NCBI GenBank assembly: GCA_918797485.1 | Contig: CAKKNE010000003.1 | Span: 2,480,001-2,544,000, forward strand | Direction: 5' to 3' | DNA length: 64,000 nt | Source of the DNA: Pelagomonas calceolata | Lineage: Eukaryota; Sar; Pelagophyceae; Pelagomonadales; Pelagomonadaceae | Shown: positions 40,484 to 50,462 of the stretch, one piece after another | Position numbering within the stretch: the stretch's first letter is position 1 | Layout of the letters: the number at the start of each line of letters is the position of its first letter | Notes under the pieces: model-generated | The model's database searches: none | Told to the model about the DNA's origin: nothing | What the model saw: the letters and a program-made list of their open reading frames with translations, nothing else | Made by a program: the position numbers and the translations under genes

Positions 40484-40713
40484 GGTGCTCGCAGCGCTTC
40501 GGCGACTCGCGAACCGTCGGCGGCGTGATCAGTGGTCGCGCGCCGGCGTGCTGCAGTAAGGCGCTTGCAGCTCAGTGCAGCGGTGTTATTGCGCACGCGC
40601 GTGCAGCACAAATGCCCCAGCGGTTCACTGCTATAAATGCAATATTTTAAGCAGGTGGTGCTGGTGGTTAAGCAGCTCCTCGCCTTCTTAGCCAGCTTCA
40701 GCCTCAGCCGCTT

Positions 40714-40737
40714 TCTAGTGTCTTACTTGACGCTAGC
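40714..40737 (-). promoter_or_regulatory. Dyad motif copy 9
   Basis: On the minus strand GCTAGCG, spacer TCAAGTAAGA, CACTAGA. Divergent spacer: 231 bp from the RPA34-like start and 69 bp from the plus-strand gene. Confidence 0.6.
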
Positions 40738-40805
40738 AATCGCAAAGGTGACATATATATCACTTAGACTCGACGTTTTATAATCACAAATCAAGGTAGC
40801 GCATC

Positions 40806-41309
40806 ATGGGTGGTCAGTACGACAAGAACTTCGCCCGCCGCGCCGTCCAGTTCATGGGTTTCGCCTCGCTCTTCGCTCTGAGAGCTGCAGTCACCTCTCT
40901 CCGCCAAAATGGCCACGGCGTGATGTGGCCCGCGCCGCCGATCAACGCGACGCTCGCCACCAACCCCTACCTGGGCCCGTGGGCGCCGCAAGTACCGGGC
41001 ATGATGGGTCCGTGGGGCTCGGCCCCGTCTCAGCAGATCATCGCCTCCGTCGACGCGATGCCGCTCATCATGGCGCAACACACGCGGCGCTTCCCCGACA
41101 TGCCTCGGTCGCAATGGAACCACCCGCTCAACCAGCGTGGCGACCTGAGTCAATTCAACAATGTCCGCGTGGACCGCTCGACGTCAACGACCGCCAACGG
41201 CCTCACCGCCGCCCGGCAGCTCCTGGACGACTGGTGCGCGATGACGGACCTGGAGCGCGAGGAAGCCATCGCGTTCTGCGACTGGTACTCGCCGAACATC
41301 CAGCCCTAG
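40806..41309 (+). CDS. Small hypothetical protein, possible membrane anchor
   Basis: 167 residues. The N-terminal part has a hydrophobic helix (AVQFMGFASLFALRAAVTSL), then a Pro/Gly/Met/Trp-rich region (NPYLGPWAPQVPGMMGPWG), then a hydrophilic helical end. The first ATG after an AT-rich leader is used. The composition of the first part recalls small mitochondrial inner-membrane proteins, but I cannot name a family. Confidence 0.55.
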   Translation: MGGQYDKNFARRAVQFMGFASLFALRAAVTSLRQNGHGVMWPAPPINATLATNPYLGPWAPQVPGMMGPWGSAPSQQIIASVDAMPLIMAQHTRRFPDMPRSQWNHPLNQRGDLSQFNNVRVDRSTSTTANGLTAARQLLDDWCAMTDLEREEAIAFCDWYSPNIQP

Positions 41310-42187
41310 GCTAGATGTTAAGTTTCTTTATATTCACTAGTGCCTCTGTGCCGGGAGACGCGCCGCGACTTCCACGGTGTCGTCTGCGGGTCGTCGCCTT
41401 AAAAAGTCGGCGTTTGACGGTGGAGGTGGCCGCGGACGCCTGGCCGTCTCGCGCTGCGGCCGCCCGTAGCTATTTGCAGGACCGCGATGGCTACAAATCC
41501 GCAACGCGAAGACCACATGACTCGCAGGTCGTATTGTGCACGCAGAGAGCACCTAGCGTAGTCTAATCGATTCCGGAAGTGGGACGCGTAGACTGCCTCT
41601 TCCAGATCGGCTGATGAGAGACCGCGGTCAACGAATACTCGAGTGTCCGGTTTCACTAGGGAAGCAAGGATACCAACCACACACGCGGGCCGCGCGTTCG
41701 CCTCGGTTTCATACCGCTCGGTGCCGGCGACGAATCTACTCGTCCTGCGCCTCGCTGAGGGTGGAGTTGTGGCCAGGAGCCGTCCCGCTATCTAGGGGCC
41801 GCCGCGCGCGCCGCGCAGTACGTCGCAGTGGAGCTCGCCAGCAATCGTTGCGCTGTCGCGGCCCATCGGCCGCGGCTTCCTTCATGAGTGCTGTCGCCGC
41901 CGCGCCCGCCGCGTCGCTGCGCTGGTGAGGTGGGCAAGAGGTGCGCTGCTTTTAGCTTTGGCAGCGCTGAGCCATCGCAGAAATGCTGCTGTTGTGCAAA
42001 ATCAATCGAAACCAAGGCGCCTCGTAATACTGCGCCTCGGATGCGGCCAAACTCCGCGTAGCACCGTACCGTGGAGCTAGCGTCATGTGAGACACTAGAA
42101 AGCCCAGCCAAGTGGCTTGGCGGCCGACGTACGAGCCGCATTGGTGCTGCTGCGTTGGTGCTCGTTCGGAAAATAGCTCGCTGCTGC
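41310..42187. other. 880-bp intergenic region, one weak minus-strand frame
   Basis: Between the small unknown and the next plus-strand gene. On the minus strand a Met-less frame at 41399..41793 reads partly protein-like (ASLVKPDTRVFVDRGLSSAD, LEEAVYASHFRNRL), which could be a gene remnant or an isolated exon; I do not call it. A dyad copy lies at 42076..42099. Confidence 0.35.
42076..42099 (+). promoter_or_regulatory. Dyad motif copy 10
   Basis: GCTAGCG, spacer TCATGTGAGA, CACTAGA, 89 bp upstream of the start at 42188 and pointing towards it; no divergent partner called. Confidence 0.65.
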
Positions 42188-44273
42188 ATGCGCGGCAGCC
42201 TCCTCTTCTGCTTGGCGGGCGCCGCGACCTCCTTCGTGCGGGAGCCGCGCCGGCTGGCCTTGCTGCAAGCGATGCCGACGGGCAAGCAACGTATTGCAGA
42301 GCTAGAGGCGCGGCCGCTCTCTGGCCACACGCCGCCGGGAGAAGACTCGGTGGAGTGGACGCCGGAGCAGCTCGCGGAGCACTTCGGTTTGCCGGGCTGC
42401 CGCGTCTGGTGCGCGTGGCACAAAACAAGAGGGTATACCCTAAACGACGTCAAAGTCGTCGTGCCCTGGGACGACAAGAAGCCTCTTTCGCTCGCCAGAG
42501 CCAAGGAGGAGTTTCGTGCGAGGGCCTTACTCGATGAGGAGGACGACTCTGGTGCTGGAGGGCTCTCAGCCGCTGCTCGCAGTGCCGCGTCGACGCATGA
42601 GCCGAACGCCAAGAAATCGGCGGCCGGCAGGGCGCAGCGCCTGAGAGAAGTCGAGATCGAGGCGGAGGCGAAGAAGTGGTCCGGTACCCCTCAAGAGCGC
42701 CAGCTCACGCTTATGGGGGGCACTGCCCTGGTGCCGCACCGCTCCGTCTCGGTCGCCGACTGGCAGTACTGGAAGGGAGAGGGCGCCTATCCGACGACGC
42801 CGGGCGTGCCGGGCTTCGAGCCGTCGTTTTTCTATGCGCGGAAGCACTCGGCGATGAACCGAGTCCTCGAGCGCGAGGCGGATGAAGGGATGACGTGCCA
42901 CGAATGGGAGCTCGAGCTCTTTCGAGGGGCGGATAAGGAGCTGACCATCAACCGCGGCGACATGGCCCAGTCCTGCCAGTGCCTCGCCACGGCTGGCGTT
43001 ATTACTAATGATCAGATCGGCCAGCAGGTGCGCACGCGGCGTTTTTTCAATCAGCTCGAGGCGCCTTCAAAATTTGAGAGTGGCCTCGGCGGTAGCCGCG
43101 TTTTTGACGGTCGTTGTCGCACAGGCCATCGAGTGGGGCTTCGGCTGGCCGTTGTTCCGCAACGGCGAGGTCGTCAAGATCGACGGCGCCGCCGCCCACG
43201 CCCAGGCCAACGCCTGGTTCAACTTTTGTGAGGACAACCAGCTCGACTTGTGGGCGAAGGAGATTAGTAGAGACGGCGACGGCTTCACCGTGCGCCCCAG
43301 CAACAAGGGCGACGCCAAGTACGCCTACGAGCGCTGCGGCCGGTCGAAGTGGGACAAGACGTGCTTCGCCGACCTCATCGTCAAGAACTCGTGGGCCGGG
43401 CGGCCCGACGACCTGCCGCGCCTGGACACGCGGCCGCTCGATGAGAACAACTTCCAGCTCGCGAAGATCCAGAAGGGCGCCGCCGACGAGAACGGCCACT
43501 TCACGGTCACGACCCTCTGCTACATCGAGCGCGCCGGGCGGAACGCGGTCGTGCATCTGCCGGCGACGCGCCACGGCCTGCTGCCGCTCAAGCGCATCAC
43601 GGAGGAGGAGCGCATCGAGACCTTGGGGCGTTTCCGGGAGTTCGCCGAGGCGCGGAACGACGACGCGAAGCTGAAGCAGTTGGCGCGCGGCGTGATGGTC
43701 CACCCTTCACGCGTTAATCAGAAGCGCGGCCGCGGCCCGGGCCAGAACTACGGCATCATCGTGACGAGGGACTCGCCCGAGAGCGTCGCCCGGGCCCTCT
43801 GGACGAACATGTTCAACCCGGAGGGCGCGCGCGCGACGAAGATCATCCAGGACTTCCTGGACGACATCTACGCGCTGATGGCGGAGTTCTTCCCGGCGGC
43901 GCACCACGCGGCGCTGCGCCGCGACCCCAAGTTCGTGGAGATGGCGCTGCGCGGCGTCATCGACGACGAGAGCGAGTACGAGCCGAACTACGACGAGCTG
44001 CCGACGATCCTCAAGTCGCTCACGTTCAACGACGACGTCGCGAAGAGCTTCACTGCGTTCGGCAAGGTCCTGCGCGACCGGTGCATCACGCTCAGGAAGG
44101 AGCACCCGGGCTGCATCACGTGGCCGCCCGGGCCGACGCCGCCGGGACCGGGGCCGGGGCCGGGCGGTGGCGGCGGCGGCGGCGGCGTCGGCGGCGACCC
44201 TCTCGACGGCATCGACGCCGGTGACATCCACCCCGGGCACGACATGTCGCCGGACGAGGTGTGGAATTTCTAG
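42188..44273 (+). CDS. Unknown plastid-type or secreted protein with Gly/Pro-rich tail (2 exons)
   Basis: Exons 42188..43027 and 43125..44273 join in phase 0 to 662 residues. MRGSLLFCLAGAATSFVREP is a signal peptide with an ASAF-like junction (ATSFVREP). The first half has a helical charged part and the motif YWKGEGAYPTTPGVPGFEPS; the second half starts AIEWGFGWPLFRNGEVVKID and contains several conserved-looking Cys/Trp segments (YERCGRSKWDKTCFADL). It ends with a Pro-Gly run and eight glycines. No family recognised. The 97-nt intron gtgcgcacgcgg ... gtcgcacag has no introner core and looks ordinary. Confidence 0.6.
43028..43124 (+). other. Ordinary 97-nt intron
   Basis: GT-AG intron between GQQ and AIEWGF. 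Unlike the other introns here it has no introner core (cgatggcgt) or inverted ends, and it has a T-run upstream of the middle. It shows that not all introns of this genome come from introners, or that old ones erode fully. Confidence 0.6.
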
Positions 44274-44349
44274 GAAGCTTGTGCTTGTGCTTAAGTATTA
44301 GCCTATTATAGCGCACACCACCGCCGTGATTATATGTATACAACTTTAC

Positions 44350-46293
44350 TTACGAGGTGAGCCGCACGGGAGCGTGTACCACAGGCGAGCCCTTCCCTTG
44401 CGGCGCCGCCTGGGCGTGCGACGGCACGCGCGCCGGGAACGCTACGGGCGACGGGACGCCGTGCTCGGAGACCTGTGTGGACGACGACCGGTGAGTCGCG
44501 CGGAACGACGCAGACGCCGAGTCGGTGCCTCCTCGTCGTCGGGCAATAATATATGCGTCCGCACCTGCGTCCCGTGCGGCGTCGGCGTCAATTCCAAGAC
44601 GGCGCCCGCCGGCAACGGTAAATAAGGGATAGCCTCGGCGTCGGTACCCGTAAAATAAGAATACAAGCACCTTTGGACGGCCAGATGCGTCACCAGTAGT
44701 ACAGATTTGCGTTGGCGCTCCAATTCAATGAGGATAGGTCTCAACCTGTTGATGACGTCCAGGTACGACTCCCCACCGGCGCCCGGGTATCGGAACCGCA
44801 GCTTGTCGGCCATGCGTCGGTGCCAGACCGCCGGGTACCTATCTTGAATCTCCTTGACGCTCAGTCCATCAAAGTCGCCGCCACACAACTCATTTAATAG
44901 AGACGACGTCGACACGCGCGGCGCCGCCTCGAACGCTAGAGGATCGGCCAGCAGCGGCTTTATCGTTTGAGAATGGATGGGCGCATTACCGGTCAAGACG
45001 ACGATCTCGGGGTCCGTATCTACATGCTCTTCTCGGAAGGAAGCATGCGCGTCTTTCACGAAAGAAGCTAATCTTCTGGCAAAACACCGCCCGCGCGGCG
45101 TGAGGTGCCCCGTAGCGGCGCCGACTCTTCTAGACTCTACTTGCAGCTGACTTTCACCATGTAATGCCAACCAAATCCGCCTCGGCTGGATGTGCACGTT
45201 GCCCAGGTAGAAGCCCAACTGAGAAGTGAGATAACCGCCGCACCGTCTTGTTATAACTTTATCACCGACATTCACGAGCTTGATGTAGGCGCACTCCTCG
45301 GCATCATCTACCGGTTCATACCTAGCTTCATACTGCTTCACGCGTTCCATGAAGTCGGCCATGGCCTTCTTCGGGTCCGTGCCCCGGTAGTCGGCCTGCG
45401 GGGGACCGCGGTGGCGGCGCGGCGGTGGGCGTACTCTCGCGGCGAGGCGTCTCGTGCCACCCCATACGCTATCGCCGCGACCCGACACGCACACGCAACA
45501 GAGTTGACGGCCGCGCGACGCGACGAGGACGCCGCGCGCGCACGTTCTGAAGCTTCATCTCGTAGTTCCGCGAGAGCACCTTCGGGTCGTCGCAGATGCT
45601 CTCCACAAACACTATACTCACATCGTTGCCACTTTCATCACTCTCGGCCTTGCATCTCTCTGTTAACAAGTGTCGCCGATGTCGCGTCGTATTGGTAGCG
45701 TCGAAGATGGCCACACAAGCGCCCTTCTGGGCCCGCAGCCAGTCGTACATCTCCTCCTGGCACTGCAGCGCGAGGCCCTCTCGGACGGCCATCGCCTCTG
45801 GCGTGTCGGCGAAGTACTCGGCCTTGGCGCCGGCCTGGCCCTGCTTTCGTCGTAGTTCGCCCACATTAAATATTTTCGTGGGGAAGCCGACCCAACTCAG
45901 ATATCTTACTAACATTTTGACGAGATAACTTTTACCTCTAGCTGGTAGGCCGACCATGGCCACGACCAATTTGACTCTACTACCTAAAGTGCCGCCCGCA
46001 TAATCCGTGGTCGACGCTTGTGCGAGGGCCTTGGACTCGACCATCAACCTTAAAGATCGCTCGCTCTTTTCTCGATCCATGCTTCTCGCTTCATGTCTTG
46101 TGGCTAACGAAGAAGGCGTAATGCCGTAGAAGCTAGACGCCGTGCTCTCGTCGAGCTTCGTGCTGTCGTCCAGGCTCTTCGGCGTTTCGTCTTCGTCGTT
46201 GCTGAGGTACTTGCTGGTTGTTTTATAAGCGACGGCGAAGGCGGCGCCGGCCAGGGCCGCTACCGTTACTGTTTTTGCCGGCTGCGCGGCCAT
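44350..46293 (-). CDS. PFKFB: 6-phosphofructo-2-kinase with degenerate bisphosphatase domain (3 exons)
   Basis: Exons 45544..46293, 44565..45395 and 44350..44472 (both joints phase 0) give 567 residues. Residues 8-30 are a hydrophobic helix, unusual for this cytosolic family. The kinase domain is complete: Walker A GLPARGKSYLVK, FNVGELRRK, FDATNTTRHRR, SICDDP. In the C-terminal phosphatase domain the catalytic RHG is LHG (IWLALHGES), the Arg of the second substrate motif is missing (LTGNAPIHSQTI) and the Glu general acid is Asp; the late His is kept (VTHLAVQRC). I expect a kinase that makes fructose 2,6-bisphosphate with weak or no phosphatase activity. A dyad copy lies 257 bp upstream. Confidence 0.88.
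44473..44564 (-). mobile_element. Introner-like intron 2 of PFKFB
   Basis: A 92-nt intron, gtgcggacgc to gtccacacag on the minus strand, phase 0. Only the end CCACACAG and some GC-rich core recall an introner. No target duplication. Confidence 0.4.
45396..45543 (-). mobile_element. Introner-like intron 1 of PFKFB
   Basis: A 148-nt phase-0 intron, gtgcgcgcgc to cccccgcag. Its middle (45451..45488) is almost the same as the repeat in the ribA 3' flank at 14409: gtgtcgggtcgcggcgat, then agcgtatggg. This links introns to non-intron copies of the same repeat. Confidence 0.55.
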
Positions 46294-46549
46294 GGCGTGC
46301 CGTGGCTTTTTAGATGCTGATTCTGGTCGTATGGCGCCCCGCGTGCGCGCTTGTGAGCACCCCGGCGGCGTGCGCGCTTGTGTTGCGCTCAAGTGCCCTA
46401 GAGAGCAGTGGCCCTGCCGGCAAGTTGCGCGCGGGAGCAAAGGTTGCTCTCGGTTCACACGCGCTGCGGCGATCTTATGGCGGCTGCAGTTTATCAATTC
46501 AGCTCGCGAGTAGCCGTGCGCCGTGCATCAAATGATGGAGCCCGTGCTT

Positions 46550-46573
46550 GCTAGTGTGTTACAGACCGCTAGC
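46550..46573 (-). promoter_or_regulatory. Dyad motif copy 11
   Basis: On the minus strand GCTAGCG, spacer GTCTGTAACA, CACTAGC. Divergent spacer of PFKFB (257 bp) and the cupin gene (231 bp). Confidence 0.6.
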
Positions 46574-46803
46574 TCTGGCTTTGCTCCTTGCCACTTTGTG
46601 CATAGTTACGCCTACCAGACGGGCTACATCGCCGCCTGTGAATCCAGGACAGGCCCTCGGCTGCTCCCTCCATCGCTGCTGCCAATACAACACGCTTACG
46701 TGCCGTACACAACCGGAGAGCATATTGGCTCTCACCCTGCTGCCGGCCGCGCAGAGCTGTAACGCAAGGTGCCGAGCGAAAGACAAGCATCAGGGAGACG
46801 TCT

Positions 46804-47526
46804 ATGCTCCTCACGTCGCTGCTCCGGCGACACCTCCTCGGCATGGGACTGACCGCATCCGCCCTCTCTACCGCCCCCGCGGCCAAGGGCGCTATTCGCT
46901 ATCGGCAGCTCTGGGTAAGTGCCGACGGCGTTACTCATATCGACGAGCACGAATGCGGTAAACTAGAGACGAAGGACTTCACGTCGACGGGCGGCGACGC
47001 CGCGCTGCCCGAATCGGCGTCCTTTCGGCCCCCACGCCAGCGACGCGACGCGTGCCTCACACAGGCAATACGTGCGCGCCTTCTCTGACTCCGACGATTT
47101 CGCTCTCACGGGCTTAGTGGTCACGCAACAAGTAGGAGAAAACCCGTGGCACTTCTGCCCTTCGCCGCAGTTCGTCGTGACGCTCAAGGGCAGCTGGTAC
47201 ATCCGGACGAGCGACGGCAAGACCACAACATTTAAACCGGGCGACGTCTTGTACCGTGTGGAAATCAAATTTCGGAGGCCCCACGTCGACGTAGCTGCAT
47301 CTGCTCGATGGCGTTCAGGTTGGATAACCTAACTTACTGGTCGATTTCCACACAGGTCTTATATCAAGACAACTCCGCGGAACACCCATTGGCCAAACTC
47401 GGAGCGAGAGGCCAGGCCCCGAGCGGCGCGCAGCACTGGTCCGGAGCCAACGGCGGGCCCTGCAACCAGCTCGTCCTCGGCGTGAAGCCCAAGATATTCC
47501 CTGCATCAAAACCCGGAACTTGGTAA
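46804..47526 (+). CDS. Cupin-fold protein (3 exons)
   Basis: Exons 46804..46982, 47065..47245 and 47356..47526 give 176 residues. A short hydrophobic, basic N-terminus (LLTSLLRRHLLGMGLTASAL) may be a targeting peptide. The cupin barrel shows WHFCPSPQFVVTLKGSWYI and, across the second joint, TFKPGDVLYQDN, the second cupin motif. Metal-binding residues are only partly present (one His in the first motif), so the chemistry is uncertain. The second joint is independently confirmed by the target duplication of an introner; the first (donor gtcgacggg) is less sure. Confidence 0.72.
46983..47064 (+). mobile_element. Introner-like intron 1 of the cupin gene
   Basis: An 82-nt intron, gtcgacgggc to cctcacacag, phase 2. 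The second half, ccccacgccagcgacgcgacg then CACACAG, resembles the right half of the OTC introner. The donor position is my best choice among two in-phase options. Confidence 0.45.
47254..47355 (+). mobile_element. Introner, 102 bp, in the cupin gene
   Basis: Ends CCGTGTGGAAATCAAATTT and TCGATTTCCACACAG are inverted repeats. Flanks gtcttgta (47246..47253) and gtcttata (47356..47363) form a target duplication with one mismatch. The intron 47246..47355 takes its GT from the left copy and AG from the element. Spliced, the exon copy encodes VLY of the cupin motif. Confidence 0.88.
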
Positions 47527-47549
47527 GTATATGTTTTATTACTAGCTAG

Positions 47550-49451
47550 CTAGCAGCCGCACGGCGGCACCGACGACGCCGCCGCGAGCGCCTCGACGTC
47601 CAGCTCTAGCGCCGACGTCGGGTTCGCCACGCCAAAGTTCTTCAATACTTCAGGATGGACGACGCCGAAAATACCGACAGATGTCTTCGAACCTGATTCT
47701 TCAATCATCACGCGCGCACACCGCCCGGGGAAGTACGTAGGGTCGTCAATAGGTTCGACGGAGTACATCCTACTTCCAGAGCTACCCGTGTAGCCCTTCA
47801 AGGAATTCCCCGCATATGCTTTAGTAGGTGCTATTTGAGCACACGTCATGACCCGATCCACTAACCCATGAATGACCTCGAACCCGGCCGTCATGCCCGT
47901 ATAAGTAGCAACGAGATGCCTTCTATTGAGAGCCCCGACATCTTCATTATCATCACGGTGGACCACATCATTCACTTCAAACAGCTTCAGGCCTTCCTTG
48001 ACGGAGTGCGCCTTGGCGCATTCGAGGGTTTTGAGAGCACCCACCAGTAACGAAGTGCGGACGATCTCGAACTCCTCGGAAGCCGGGTTGGACAGGACCA
48101 CGGCCTTCTCCTTGCCGTCGTCGTGTCGTAGCTTGTCGAATTGCTCGTCTAACCGACAGAGGCCATGGGTCAGTACTTCGACGTAACCGGCTCGCGCGAC
48201 CTCATCTCTCAGTAAGTCACTAAACCCATTCAATCGTGTCGGTCGTCCCGTCGTAGTCGTACGTGGCAACGTCTCGGGGATGTTGTTGTAGCCGTACGCA
48301 ATTCCGATGTCTTCGGCGACGTCTACTGCATGTAAAATATCAGACCGCGTCACCGGGACGGAGACAGACACTTCGTCCTTGGTCGCATCGTACCTCGCTG
48401 GAGCGAGCTGCATCTTCTCCGCCAGTTGACACGCAGCTTCGGGTGTCAACTCATTATCTGTTAATCCAACAACACCTCGGACATCTCGTAAAGGCGCGGT
48501 CATCGTCCTCGCTGCTAATACTGGAGTCGTCTCCGTCCTCGTGATGACACCGTTCTTGACGTACTCGACGTCGACCGGTTCTACTCTAAACCCACAGTAC
48601 TCGGCGAACATGGCTACGACGGTGCTACAAACCACATTAGCTTTGGTTTCATCGGTCGCCGTGCACTCAATGAAGACATTCTTCGTCGAAGGCTGGATCC
48701 TCGAGTGCCGGCCGTTGATGATTGGTGGGAGCGACAGTACTTGTCCGGTAGAATCGCGGATCACGGGGTAGTTCGGAGAATCATATATGATACCCGTATA
48801 GGGCTTTAAATGTTTGCATTCTGGTGCCGTGCGGTAGTGGTCTAGGAGCTTGCGACCGGTCCAGGACTTCTCCGTTTCCGTGAGTGGTACGAAATCGATC
48901 GAATCCCTCGGTTCCGCTCGGTAAGTGAACTGAGGTTGTAGAGTATCCAAGTCGTGGGTCCCGATGGCCACTAACGTCCGTCTTCGACAGATGTTTTGAT
49001 GTAACTTATCTTGTAAATCGATGAAGGAGTTGTACACGCGCGGATCTTCAAAGGAAACGCCTCGGAGAACGGCACAGACGCAGAACGGCCTGATGGCATC
49101 CGTGCTATCACTTTCCACGGTCATTTTTAATCGCTTAGCAGGCTCGACCAGCGTAAACGACGGCGTCTTCTCCAGCCCCAGAAAAATGCGCAAAGCGCGC
49201 GCCATGCCTTCCATACAAAGTAAATCGTATCTATTGGCCGGCACGTCGATGGCGTACTCCACACTTTGATCGTACTTCTCGAGCTCTTTCGCGGTCAAAT
49301 TCTTGTTCATGTCCTTGGCCCTCTGGTACGCGCTCGTCACGTCGTCGAGCTCGACGCCGAACTCGAAACAAAGTAACTCGAACTCCTCCTGCGTGTAGGT
49401 CTTTCCTAGTCTCTCGTAGAGGTGGTCGCGGTCTAACGTGACGGTCGGCAT
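47550..49451 (-). CDS. FARSB: Phenylalanyl-tRNA synthetase beta subunit, cytosolic type
   Basis: 633 residues from the Met of MPTVTLDRDHLYERLG, the family's usual start. The order is that of eukaryotic/archaeal PheT: N-terminal domain, B3/B4 editing domain (YTGIIYDSPNYPVIRDS, GRHSRIQPSTKNVFIECTAT in parts), B5 DNA-binding-like fold (VSVPVTRSDILHAVDVAEDI) and the synthetase-like C-terminal domain (NGFSDLLRDEVARAGYVEV, LSNPASEEFEIVRTSLL). It pairs with the alpha subunit, not in this window, to charge tRNA-Phe. No introns. Full length. Confidence 0.96.
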   Translation of the reverse strand: MPTVTLDRDHLYERLGKTYTQEEFELLCFEFGVELDDVTSAYQRAKDMNKNLTAKELEKYDQSVEYAIDVPANRYDLLCMEGMARALRIFLGLEKTPSFTLVEPAKRLKMTVESDSTDAIRPFCVCAVLRGVSFEDPRVYNSFIDLQDKLHQNICRRRTLVAIGTHDLDTLQPQFTYRAEPRDSIDFVPLTETEKSWTGRKLLDHYRTAPECKHLKPYTGIIYDSPNYPVIRDSTGQVLSLPPIINGRHSRIQPSTKNVFIECTATDETKANVVCSTVVAMFAEYCGFRVEPVDVEYVKNGVITRTETTPVLAARTMTAPLRDVRGVVGLTDNELTPEAACQLAEKMQLAPARYDATKDEVSVSVPVTRSDILHAVDVAEDIGIAYGYNNIPETLPRTTTTGRPTRLNGFSDLLRDEVARAGYVEVLTHGLCRLDEQFDKLRHDDGKEKAVVLSNPASEEFEIVRTSLLVGALKTLECAKAHSVKEGLKLFEVNDVVHRDDNEDVGALNRRHLVATYTGMTAGFEVIHGLVDRVMTCAQIAPTKAYAGNSLKGYTGSSGSRMYSVEPIDDPTYFPGRCARVMIEESGSKTSVGIFGVVHPEVLKNFGVANPTSALELDVEALAAASSVPPCGC

Positions 49452-49741
49452 CTTTTGCTGTGATTTATCTTTTGGAGAGCAGCAATGTGCTTGTGAGAGC
49501 GAGCGGTGTGTTGTGTGGTTGCCAAGCGCTGTTGCGGTTGCAGTGCGAGTAATGTGTGTGCTCTCGCTGCGGCGAGCGTCACTACACCACCACTGGTCGC
49601 GCTTGCTGGCGTTTTTGCAGCTTCGCCACAGGCTCGAGCTGCGATTTTTGGTTGGTTGCAAGACGGCTGGAAAGGACTCCATGCGCCAGCCGATGGCTCC
49701 TGTTTGCGAAAACCGAAGGGTGTTAGGATAATCGTGTTTCT

Positions 49742-49764
49742 GCTAGTGTGCTAATGTCGCTAGC
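49742..49764 (-). promoter_or_regulatory. Dyad motif copy 12
   Basis: On the minus strand GCTAGCG, spacer ACATTAGCA, CACTAGC. Divergent spacer of PheRS beta (291 bp) and the A/B barrel gene (199 bp). Confidence 0.6.
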
Positions 49765-49962
49765 TCAGTTTCTCCTTGCGTGACCACAGCCGTATTGAGC
49801 GCGCTACTCACTATTGGTGGGCGACGCGAGAGAATATCTGCATTTCGTCGGGGCAGATTCGCTGCACCACCGAAACGCTGCCATTCGCAACTCCTGTGGC
49901 TGCTCTCCCGCCTCCCAGCTTCTCAGAGCCCAAGCGCGGTCGCTGTTCAGGATTATACAACA

Positions 49963-50367
49963 ATGACGCTCACGCACGTCGTCCTGCTGAAGTGGAAGCC
50001 CGGCACACCGGACAGCGCCGTCGAGCCGGGCCTGAAGAAGCTCGAGCAAATACCGCTCACCGAGACGTACATTTTGAGCTACCGCATCGGCAAGGACTTG
50101 TGTGTAGGCAGGACGAAGATGAATCATGATGTGGCGGTGGTCGCCGAGTTCGCGACGGAGGACGACTACCACCGCTACGCGACTGCTGGAAAACACCTCG
50201 ACGCCGTGGACTTGCTCAAGCCGCACCTGATGCATCGCCACGCGGTGCAGACGCACGCGAGGGAGTGGGCGACGCCCTGCTCGCAGCGGACGACGCCGTC
50301 CAATAAACGCGTCTTCGCCGCGCTGGTGTGCGGCGTCGTGCTCGGGCGCTTGCTCGCGCGCCGGTGA
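49963..50367 (+). CDS. Stress-responsive A/B barrel (Dabb) protein with C-terminal membrane anchor
   Basis: 134 residues from the Met of MTLTHVVLLKWKPGTP, the classic start of Dabb proteins. Typical features: LTHVVLLKWK strand, the helix ending at LKKLEQIPLTETYILSYRIG and NHDVAVVAEFATEDDYHRYA, HLDAVDLLKPHL. The family forms dimeric ferredoxin-like barrels, some acting as cyclases. The tail FAALVCGVVLGRLLARR is a likely tail anchor, unusual for the family. Confidence 0.82.
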   Translation: MTLTHVVLLKWKPGTPDSAVEPGLKKLEQIPLTETYILSYRIGKDLCVGRTKMNHDVAVVAEFATEDDYHRYATAGKHLDAVDLLKPHLMHRHAVQTHAREWATPCSQRTTPSNKRVFAALVCGVVLGRLLARR

Positions 50368-50462
50368 CAGCGCGACCTTTATGCAACCCGCACGGAACCG
50401 GGCAGGCTTCACTCCGTTCAACTTGGCCGGGTTTTCCCCCTCCGTGCACACTAACACTAAAT

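Noticed and set aside
41399-41793. Minus-strand frame with protein-like stretches
   Set aside because: No Met, no recognisable family, no splice context I trust. Mentioned in the intergenic entry but not called.
43028-43124. This intron as an introner
   Set aside because: It lacks the inverted ends, the core and any target duplication.
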